A stretch of DNA of 64,000 nucleotides from Cyanophora paradoxa (taxonomy: Eukaryota > Glaucocystophyceae > Cyanophorales > Cyanophoraceae): assembly GCA_004431415.1 (NCBI GenBank), contig QPMI01000569.1:248001-312000 (forward strand). The letters are read 5' to 3'. The translations under genes were made by a program, and so were the position numbers. This document shows positions 56,675 to 64,000 of the stretch, in pieces. Within the stretch, counting starts at the first letter, position 1; each line of letters begins with the position of its first letter. A model generated the notes under the pieces. That model made no database searches and had not been told where the DNA came from. It was given only the letters and a program-made list of their open reading frames with translations.

Positions 56675-57049
56675 TCAGAAAGAATTTTCTGATTTTTTGC
56701 GCAATAAACCGCGCGATGCATCATATATATGCGATTTCTTTAAGTGTTGTAAATAAATACGTACCGACGGCTTGGGCTTGAAATGGATCGAGTTAGATAA
56801 CTCTCGAGCACGCTCGATTTCTAGCTGTCGCAAAATCAAGGGATCGTTGGACATGGTGTCGACTTCCAGCCAATCGCAGCACGATAATCCTTTGCATTTG
56901 CACGGAACTCGGATTGTGATTGGTTGGACACAAAGTGTCTTGACGTTTCGCAAAGTCCAGCTATCGACCTTTTTTTCTGACAGCTCGATGGCTCCGGCTG
57001 CCGGTTCGAAGTCGAAAAAAATGACGGCTCCAAGCCGTTTTTCGATCAT
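56675..57049 (-). CDS. Small Cys-containing hypothetical protein, element C
   Basis: 124 residues, ending 23 bp before the PolB start on the same strand. Contains AVIFFDFEPAAGAIEL, then RVPCKCKGLSCCDWLEVD with four Cys that could bind zinc, and a basic C-terminal helix. No relative was recognised in A or B. The place before PolB matches that of the small gene 22590-22781 in A, without sequence similarity. A replication accessory role is conceivable. Confidence 0.55.
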   Translation of the reverse strand: MIEKRLGAVIFFDFEPAAGAIELSEKKVDSWTLRNVKTLCVQPITIRVPCKCKGLSCCDWLEVDTMSNDPLILRQLEIERARELSNSIHFKPKPSVRIYLQHLKKSHIYDASRGLLRKKSENSF

Positions 57050-57161
57050 CTAAATTCTGATTGGCCAACTTTGTTCAGAACATTTATTTAATTTAAAATG
57101 GCTGGGAAATTTAGACGGTGATTGCTTCTGGGATGGCTGGTAGACTGGGTAAGGGTTAATA

Positions 57162-57596
57162 TTAGTTTTGGTTCTTAGCTATAATTTGTTTCATCTCCTC
57201 GATGTCAGCGAGCTCAAATCTATCCACACAATTATCAAGTGTCCAGTGAAAATATTTAGGGTTACTAATAAATACTTCTTCAAACGAGACACCTTTGTAC
57301 ATGCCGAATTTGTATTTACGTATACAAGAAGATCTATTAACAACACATAGATTACAGACCCGATTATCAAACTTATTACCATTTTTGTGAATCACCTTTT
57401 CAGTTCGTTTAATTTTACCTGATACACCTAGAGCTAGCGTGGATGCATACAAGCCCTTGCTACTGCATGGAACCTCTCCATTCTTCCCTGCATACCACTT
57501 CTGTCCTTCGAATTTTGATCGATTGGCTTCATCTATAATCAATCGCAGGCCAGGCCCTCCATACTTCCCAGTTAGAGAAATTTCGATGGTTGTCAT
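57162..57596 (-). CDS. HNH-like endonuclease, element C (copy 3)
   Basis: 144 residues from the ATG at 57596. TEKVIHKNGNKFDNRVCNLCVVN follows the HNH pattern (His, then Asn in DNR and NL), with an N-terminal block RLIIDEANRSKFEGQKWYAG as in phage-type HNH proteins. The AP2 domain of the other two HNH genes is not present; a short KYKFGMYKGVSFEEV segment may be a remnant of that type. It is the last gene before the right inverted repeat. From 57597 to 57751 nothing else is seen. Confidence 0.7.
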   Translation of the reverse strand: MTTIEISLTGKYGGPGLRLIIDEANRSKFEGQKWYAGKNGEVPCSSKGLYASTLALGVSGKIKRTEKVIHKNGNKFDNRVCNLCVVNRSSCIRKYKFGMYKGVSFEEVFISNPKYFHWTLDNCVDRFELADIEEMKQIIAKNQN

Positions 57597-57751
57597 CTTT
57601 TGACTTCCCTTTTTCCAATACAAGTTTGAGTTATATTTAAGGTGTGTCAAATCTCGCGGTACATAACTTCAAATCTCGCGGTATATAACTTAGCATGTAG
57701 GTAGTAAAACCACTCCCATTTAACACATTAAGAGATCGATTCTCATAGGCG

Positions 57752-58000
57752 GCATCAGCATTGTTGAAATTTTTGTTGCTAGATCGGAAACACAAACATA
57801 AACTACTATCACCGAATCTAAACGAAATTTTTGTTGATAGATCGGAAACATAAACATAAACTACTATCACCGAATCTAAACGAAATTTTTGTTGATAGAT
57901 CGGAAACACAAACATAAACTACTATCACCGAATCTAAACGAAATTTTTGTTGATAGATCGGAAACACAAACATAAACTACTATCACCGAATCTAAATTCC
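57752..58000. repeat. Four 60-bp tandem repeats at the inner end of the right inverted repeat
   Basis: Unit: GAAATTTTTGTTGATAGATC, then GGAAACACAAACATAAACTA and CTATCACCGAATCTAAAC. The left inverted repeat holds only one unit, so the array grew on one side. Only the outermost unit is part of the 378-bp inverted repeat. Confidence 0.9.
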
Positions 58001-58316
58001 TAACAAAAGCTAGCTTCAAGGAACATCTAAAGCACACACTAAATAATCACATAGGAGATAGCTGGTAGACCGGCGCATGGGGGGCCGCCTCTCTCTTCCT
58101 GATTTTTCAATAGAAAACTCTCCAAAGTACTCCTATAATACTCCCTCAAAGGGAACAGGGCCGGTGTTGACCCTAGGGTCTAGGGTAGACGTAGATCCAG
58201 AGAGCTCAAATGAGGGGGCTGGGGACGTAGCTAGGGTGTGTGGGAGTGGCGAGGATGGTGGTGGAGAGAGGGCTGGAGGTGCGAGACCCATGGTGAAGTA
58301 GGAATCACCATTTTTT
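57939..58316 (-). repeat. Right terminal inverted repeat of element C
   Basis: 378 bp, reverse complement of 29946-30323 with one difference, ending in six T before GCAGCA. Confidence 0.94.
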
Positions 58317-58322
58317 GCAGCA
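58317..58322. repeat. Target site duplication of element C, right copy (GCAGCA)
   Basis: Matches 29940-29945; patatin coding sequence resumes here on the minus strand. Confidence 0.94.
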
Positions 58323-58798
58323 GAGGTGGATCTTGCAGCAATCTTGCTGGGGATGGATTTGTAGGAATTATCATTGGTGATAAAGATGGGCTTCATACTC
58401 ACAGTGTCAAAACTTGTGATCACTACATCTTTTAGAGAGTCTTGAATGAGAGACTCACCAGTAACAGTGAGAATGGCTGTCTCCAATGGGGTCACATCAT
58501 ACTTGGTGTTGAAAAGGGCATTATCTATAATATTTCTGGGATTAGCAAAGATTAAAGGCAATTGATTGAGATAAGTGGAATGCAAATCGGTTGCAGTGAG
58601 TTTAGGTTCGTTTGGAAATTCGGGATTTTTCACATTGAGACCAATTGCAATAATCCCACCAGTGGATGTACCACTCACCAGGTCAACAAGATCTATTACT
58701 CTTTTTCCTGTTCGAGTTTCGATTTCTTTTAGCAATCTCGTAATAATTATACCACGAGCTCCCCCACCTGAGAGACTGAGAATTACACGAAGGGGCAT
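58317..58798 (-). pseudogene. Patatin-discoidin lipase, 5' part, element A, split by element C
   Basis: N-terminal 160 codons from the ATG at 58798 (AGTAAAG before it). Glycine-rich SGGGARG (residues 10-16) and nucleophile motif SGTSTGG with Ser45 are intact, followed by KDVVITSFDTVSMKPIF as in C. The reading frame ends in the inserted element C and continues at 29945 downwards after removal of C and one GCAGCA. The catalytic Asp is in the other part. Divergent from the fibre gene with 49 bp between starts, as in C. Confidence 0.9.
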
Positions 58799-58847
58799 CT
58801 TTACTTAACTCAAATTTAATAAATCTCTATAAGTAGAGTAAACAGGG
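58799..58847. promoter_or_regulatory. Bidirectional spacer between patatin and fibre genes, element A
   Basis: 49 bp of AT-rich sequence with AATTTAATAAATC and TATAAGTAGAG between divergent ATGs. Confidence 0.45.
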
Positions 58848-61800
58848 ATGAGTTTCAATTATCCAGCAAACCTACAAACCATTCCCTCATCTGGAAGAGG
58901 GAAGACAGATAACAAACATGTGAATTTCGATAACTTGACAGCCAGAGGGTCAATCTCAATTGACCACAGTGCAGATGAACCCTCAAAGACTCACCCAAGA
59001 ATGCATGCACTTTCAATAAACGAAATGGATCCCGAAAAAGAGGATGTGAGTGTTGCTTTCAGCATGGGAAATGTGAAATCGAATCAGGTAGCCCAGATTA
59101 AAGCAACCAGGAGCAGACCAAGAAAACTGAAAACCAGTGGAACCCATCCAGATATTCCAACTCGATTCGATAGTGGTAGGTTAATATTCTATGTTCAAAA
59201 TGAGAAGGGTGGGCATCAGAGTGGTTTAAGAATCTATAATGAAGGATCAAATGCAATTGCACAAATTCCCGAAATATTACAGATAGCCCCCCATGGAGAA
59301 ACCAACAAAATCGAGTTCACTAACAATGTTTATCCAAGAGATATTGTGGCGAATTCGGCTTCTAATGCACAATTCGGTTTCCAACTACCTGGTGATACAG
59401 CAAAGAATAAGGCGTCTATCACTGTCAACAGTAGCCCCACTCAACCAGTAACAATTCATTTACATCCAGACCTTGTCGAAATGGACAGGCACCTTTTACC
59501 TCTGGTAACAAATACCAAAGATCTTGGTATTAGAACCAGGCAATGGCGAAATATCCATGGAAGCAATGTCTATGCAAATGGTGAGAAACTTGTAAGTGAG
59601 AAGACCATCAGAGAGATCTTTGAATATTATGGACCTGTCCCAGTTCCCTTTCCTCTTCCATGGGATCCACCAGATTTAACACCAAAAAAGCAACCAGGAA
59701 GAGAGTACACAGCAGATGAGACAGTTCCTTTTGGGCAACACATTGTGAGTTGGGAGCAGGTTCGCAATAAACCTATAATTGAACCAAAAAAGCAAATTGA
59801 TGAGCAATATTTACCACCTGAAATCGATATATTGGAGCTTGATGATTACTACTTCGTCCCAGATGAGGAGGAATACCTACCTGATGGTTTCGACCCACAG
59901 GAATATGAATATGATCAATATGACCCCAATGAGGAAGAGTATTTACCAGATGGTTTAGATCCACAAGAGTATGAATATGAGCAGAATTATGAACCCCATG
60001 AGGAATATTTAGCAGATGGTCACGAACCACCAGTTGTTGATTATGAGCAACCTTACGAACCCCATGAGGAACTATTACCAGATGGATTTCGACCTGAGAT
60101 TTGGGAATTCTTCCCAGATTGGGAGCAGATCAACAATAAACCAGCCAGATTTCCACCAGAGGATCACAACCATGACTGGGATGAGATATTAGGTAAACCA
60201 GAGAAATTCCCACCAGAGGATCACAGGCATGACTGGGGTGATATTGATGGGATACCTACTGAGTTTCCACCAGCAGACCATCGGCATGATTGGGACGAAA
60301 TTGACCAGCAACCTACTTTTGCATCAGCAGGAAATATATTAACAGATTTCCAACATGGAGTAAGTCTTTACCAAAGTAATACAATACCAGAAAGATTACA
60401 ATTAAATGACCACTACCTTAATCGCATGGGAATAGAAGCAGGCACAGGAATGGAAGCGGAATTATACATTAGACCGCCCAGAAGAGATGGAATTTTACCA
60501 GTTAGTGGTAATTTTGGTTTGTATGAGACAAAACCCGGAATCTATCTAACAAGTTACTACCCTGAGGATATCCCGATGACAGATAGTTTAATATTACCGC
60601 TTCCATCTGATCCAGCAAACTATGATGACAAAGATGCAGCAATCCAAATTAATGTTACTGATGTAAGTGACTTAGATAGTTCAAGACCCAAATAAATATT
60701 CACCAGAGAGAGATTGTTACCCAATGCTCTCATTGGAAATCGAGATGACTACAAGAGATGCGAAATCTCATGGATAAAAACGAATTATAATGGTGGAGTT
60801 GGTGAGGGAGTTTTAGAAATCAATCAAAGGGCAGCAGCAAAGAATATTCACAATGAGACCATATCAAGAGTGGTAACAGAGGATTACCTTCAAGCCCAAA
60901 ACTACATAGATGAAACAGAACTGAATACAATTATTGCAGGTATTAATATTGGTGTGACAGGTGATTACCTCCCTCTCACAGGTGGGATTATTGATGGAAC
61001 AGTGACAGCATGTAACTTCTTTGTTCACACTGAAAGCAATCAAACCTTCCCAGTTGTACATCCAGGAGGTGAATATGAGATCCCAGATGATCCAGCTATA
61101 ATGCCCATCAAGATTGATCTCCCTTCTGATTATGTTGGAAGGGGTGAACTCAAAATCATCTCTTTCACAGGAGATTATAATGATCTCACTAATAAACCCA
61201 CCCCATCTAATCTACACCCTGTTGCATATTCAGGTAGCTTCCTTGATCTGAATAATCGAGCACACACCCACACAAAGGCAGAGATCACAGATTTCGCACA
61301 CACTCACACAAAATCCCAGATTACAGATTTTGCACACTTCCACACCAGAGCAGATATTACTAATTTTGCTCACACTCATGTTAAATCAGAGATTTTAGAT
61401 CTCGGAAATGTTGCATATGTTGGTCACACCCATACCAAGGCAGAGATTACAGATTTTGCACACACCCATACCAAGGCAGAGATTACAGATTTTGCTCACA
61501 ATCACACAAAGGCAGAGATTACAGATTTTGCACACACTCATGATTGGAATACAGATATTTATAACAAACCAGCAATTTTCTCAGGAAACTACAATGATCT
61601 GACCAATAGACCAACTCTTGATCCCTTTACAGCAAATAGCATTACAGCAAATGCAAACCTTCTTATTGGATCAGGCTATTTTCTGCATTATGACCCCTAT
61701 ATTATGCCCGATCCTCCTGTGATTTGGAATTTCCACAACTCAACTTTTTCCACTAACTCCATATCATACTATCAGGATAAAACGCTTCTTGTTCGTGGAA

Positions 61801-62195
61801 ATGCATATGCAAGAGAAATGTGGGTCAGAGATCCTCGTAACCATGCTGCTGTTACCAAGTTGATGCCCCAATATGTTTTTGATAATTACACTACTACTGG
61901 AATAAGGAAGGGGACATACAATTTCGTCATAAACAATCCCCAAATTGGTGGTAGTTCAGCAAGGCAAAATCATACCATTACATTAAGTTGGAGTCCTGCT
62001 TTTGCATCTACCCCATCTGTTGTTGCAACATTGGAGGGACTACCTGCAACTAATGTAGAAATCGACTACAAAATGGGAATATCAAGTAACTCAACCACCT
62101 CAACCACCATAAATCTTGTTGTTTGGGCAGCAGGATATGTAAACATACAACCCCAAACTTTCATGGTCACAGTGCATTGGATAGCAACAGCATAA
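58848..62195 (+). pseudogene. Long fibre protein, element A, one in-frame stop
   Basis: About 1,115 codons in a single frame, broken only by TAA at 60693-60695, where C has a Leu codon (RPK then L-V-F). N-terminal third is diverged from C; then an acidic region with repeats of EEYLPDG-x-DPQEYEYD, four FPPEDH-x-HDW repeats, and in the second part the HTHTKAEITDFA repeats (about 61260-61550) and a beta-rich tip. The sequence after about 60630 is very close to C in DNA as well. Predicted receptor-binding fibre; the stop may mean decay, or that two shorter proteins are made (the next ATG is at 60714). Confidence 0.8.
61260..61550 (+). repeat. HxH-coding tandem repeats in the element A fibre gene
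   Basis: Six to seven 48-bp units coding HTHTKAEITDFA and variants, with a 30-bp insertion (DLGNVAYVG) in the middle that C lacks. Confidence 0.85.
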
Positions 62196-62220
62196 TTAAG
62201 ATTCTCACACTATTACAAAG

Positions 62221-63273
62221 ATGACCTCTGTATTAGAAATCCCAAACTACGAATTCGCAGCAAAATCACTCCACAGCACCTCTCATGAAGTAGTTGACTC
62301 CACACCTGGGAATATTTGCACTGAAACATCAAGCAATACCTCTTTCACAGAGAACAATGTACTCAGAGTCAAAGAGATTAGATGTGATCGAAATGGAGGC
62401 AAGATAAGAACCACAGGAATTATTATCTCGAATAAAAATCAAGTTCAAGCAGGTCAGGTAGTTCCGGATTCAGCAATATATGATAATGTAGGTGGATTCA
62501 CCACAGCACAGATAGTTACTTTCGATAACACAAGCAATAATTCCGCTCTTGTAGTCAAGAGTGGAGGAGCCTATATTGGTGATGGGGCAATTGTGGTGGG
62601 GACTATCACAGCAAATCAATTAAATGTGAGTGGGACATGTTCATTAGATTCTTTGATGACTTTAAACTATGGTCTGTTGGGGAGTATTCGTTATGGAACT
62701 CTTCAAGCATTTCTGAGAGTTCAAACACCTGAAATAGATAATGGGGCAGATGCAAATATGAATTACAAACGAAATGGGAATACAGTATTCTCTCTTGAAA
62801 AAACAGCAACAGGCCTGAGAACCTTCACAATCCCGGTAAATAGTGGTCTTAAACGAACCTCTTGCCCAAGAATGTGTATTTCAAGACAAGCAGCAAACAT
62901 GACAGGGAACTTTTCAGTATCATCTGGATCTGATGTTAATTTCACAGGAGGCGCTTATCTTGTGAACAATGAAGGCAGTTTTAGCTCAACAACATTCACA
63001 GCACCTGTAACAGGAGTTTATCGAGTGTTTTTTACAGGCACAAGAACAGATAATCTTTCTGGTTACACCTCTTATTTCAATATTCGAATAAATGGAGTCA
63101 ATTCGTTACATGAGTTCCGAGCTACTTCAACATCAAATAATCATAATCTTTCATATGAGACCTTACTACCTCTTGTTGCTGGTGATAATTTCCGCATACG
63201 AAATGCAGACGGTGCAAATACGACTATGGATATCCGATTTTACTTAGGTTGTTATCTTGTAAGTGCTACATAA
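62221..63273 (+). CDS. Adhesin-family protein with C1q-like head, element A
   Basis: 350 residues, intact; ATG preceded by CTATTACAAAG. Shared module: HEVVDSTPGNICTETSSN, LRVKEIRCDRNGGKIRTTG, KSGGAYIGDGAIVVG, then TPEIDNGADAN. The head contains TFTAPVTGVYRVFFTGTRT and ends in GCYLVSAT, a C1q-type pattern. Direct counterpart of 34039-35112 in C, with a nearly identical N-terminal module and a more divergent head. It follows the fibre by 25 bp. Confidence 0.8.
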   Translation: MTSVLEIPNYEFAAKSLHSTSHEVVDSTPGNICTETSSNTSFTENNVLRVKEIRCDRNGGKIRTTGIIISNKNQVQAGQVVPDSAIYDNVGGFTTAQIVTFDNTSNNSALVVKSGGAYIGDGAIVVGTITANQLNVSGTCSLDSLMTLNYGLLGSIRYGTLQAFLRVQTPEIDNGADANMNYKRNGNTVFSLEKTATGLRTFTIPVNSGLKRTSCPRMCISRQAANMTGNFSVSSGSDVNFTGGAYLVNNEGSFSSTTFTAPVTGVYRVFFTGTRTDNLSGYTSYFNIRINGVNSLHEFRATSTSNNHNLSYETLLPLVAGDNFRIRNADGANTTMDIRFYLGCYLVSAT

Positions 63274-63295
63274 TATTGTCTATCTATTATAAAGA

Positions 63296-64000
63296 ATTTC
63301 TACACAAATCGCTGTTCCTGTTTTCTGTTATGCAGCTCCAAAAATACATCAACTCAACCACACTGTAACAGATGCAACCCCTGGGTTTATTTGCACTGAA
63401 ACGACAGGAGCCGACTCGTTTTCTCAAAACTCTGTGATAAGATGCAAAGAAATTCGATGTGATCGCAACAATGGAAAGGTCAGAGCCACAGGTTTAATAG
63501 TTTCAAACAAGAACCAAGTTCAATCGGGATCAATTGTCTCTGATTCAGCAGTTTATGATGATGTGGGAGGGGTCGCCACACCAAAGATTGTAACTTTTGA
63601 CAACACCATTAATAATTCGGCTCTTGTAGTAAGAAGTGGAGGGGCATACATTGGAGATGGGGCAAGAATTGATGGAACCCTTACAGCTAACCAAATTACA
63701 GTTACAGGAGCGACCACCTTTAATGGAATGGTGACAGCCAATGAAGGTGTGTATGTTCCAGGTGTTCAGCAATCTATTGTCACAGCAACTACAAAAATTA
63801 TAACACCTGAAATTGATACAGGGACGACTACAAATCTCGTTTTAAAACGCGATAGTGATATTATGGCGACTCTTGAAGCCAATAGTTTGACCCTGAATAC
63901 AAATTGTTATTTGAAGTATGATTTTCAACCTCGATTCTGTGCTCAACTTGGTTATACACACACTGCTACCAGTGCTGCTGTTCTGATAAATTGGGTAACA
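63296..64000 (+). pseudogene. Adhesin-family protein, element A, start codon lost, cut by window end
   Basis: From codon 63296 the frame is open to the end of the window and aligns along its length with the C protein at 32991-34016 (CYAAPKIHQLNHTVTDATPG, IRCKEIRCDRNNGKVRATG, TPEIDTGTTTN). The position of the C start ATG is ATT here, and the next base also differs, so the usual start is missing. The upstream TATTATAAAG box is kept. Either the gene is dead, or another start is used (no early ATG is evident). The C1q-like end lies beyond the window. Confidence 0.8.

Larger units (their letters stand above)
29946..58316. mobile_element. Element C, 28.4-kb Maverick/Polinton-like element nested in A
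   Basis: Bounded by 378-bp inverted repeats with one mismatch and by a 6-bp duplication. About 23.3 kb without the retrotransposon cluster it contains. Every gene except the integrase is uninterrupted. Left part: Cys-containing protein, four adhesin-family proteins, small phage-like protein and fibre (all -), patatin (+). Middle: minor capsid pair, capsid protein, ATPase, post-ATPase protein (+), HNH, small proteins. Right part: integrase, HNH, PolB, small proteins (-). Confidence 0.93.
909..64000. mobile_element. Outer Maverick/Polinton-like element A (interrupted by B and C; right end outside window)
   Basis: Genes for capsid proteins, packaging ATPase, primase-helicase, PolB, integrase, patatin lipase and fibres lie in AT-rich DNA and are interrupted twice by other elements. 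Removing B (7329-18744) and C (29946-58316) restores the continuity of one gene at each site, which shows the order of insertion. The left limit is placed at the composition change near 909-994; the right limit is not in the window. Several genes are broken (primase-helicase, integrase, fibre, last adhesin gene), whereas the capsid proteins, ATPase and PolB are open. The part right of 28.0 kb could be a separate adjoining element, since gene order there differs from C. Confidence 0.7.

Overview
The window is eukaryotic DNA built almost entirely from nested mobile elements of the Maverick/Polinton (adintovirus / Polinton-like virus) kind, plus an LTR retrotransposon. The evidence is four hallmark gene types that recur together three times: a protein-primed family B DNA polymerase, a retrovirus-type (rve) integrase, a double-jelly-roll-type major capsid protein and an A32/FtsK-type packaging ATPase. 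No rRNA, tRNA, bacterial operon or recognisable cellular gene is visible, so the host species cannot be named. A GC-rich open frame at 1-932 may be host or retroelement sequence.

Layout. Outer element A begins near 0.9-1 kb and runs off the right edge; it is decaying. It carries a repeat-rich left end (0.9-2.3 kb), two minor capsid-like proteins, capsid protein, ATPase, a post-ATPase protein, small DNA-binding-type proteins, a broken primase-helicase (19.9-22.2 kb), PolB (22.8-26.1 kb), a broken integrase (26.3-27.6 kb), a patatin-discoidin lipase and a fibre gene cluster (58.3-64 kb). Element B (7329-18744, 11.4 kb) is inserted in the post-ATPase gene of A, with 175-bp terminal inverted repeats and the 6-bp target duplication AACAGT. 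Element C (29946-58316, 28.4 kb) is inserted in the patatin gene of A, with 378-bp terminal inverted repeats and the target duplication GCAGCA. An LTR-retrotransposon cluster (46422-51462, four LTRs, minus orientation) is in turn inserted in the integrase gene of C, with a 4-bp duplication AGAG. That makes three successive insertions into element genes. The inverted repeats differ at one position each, so the B and C insertions look recent.

How the genes fit together. In each element PolB would copy the genome, the integrase would insert it with 6-bp staggered cuts, and capsid proteins plus ATPase would form and fill a particle. A and C also carry an entry/attachment-type cassette: a patatin phospholipase fused to a discoidin-like domain, divergent from a long fibre with phage-like HxH repeats, followed by paralogous proteins that share one N-terminal module and end in exchangeable heads, some C1q-like. 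C also carries three HNH endonuclease genes, one bounded by 22-bp direct repeats, and a 27-bp palindromic repeat that has entered reading frames. I did not recognise an adenovirus-type maturation protease in any of the three elements.

Limits: functions are assigned from motifs read by eye and from comparison among the three elements. Whether 1-28 kb and 58-64 kb are one element A or two adjoining ones is not settled, because no inverted repeat bounding A was found.
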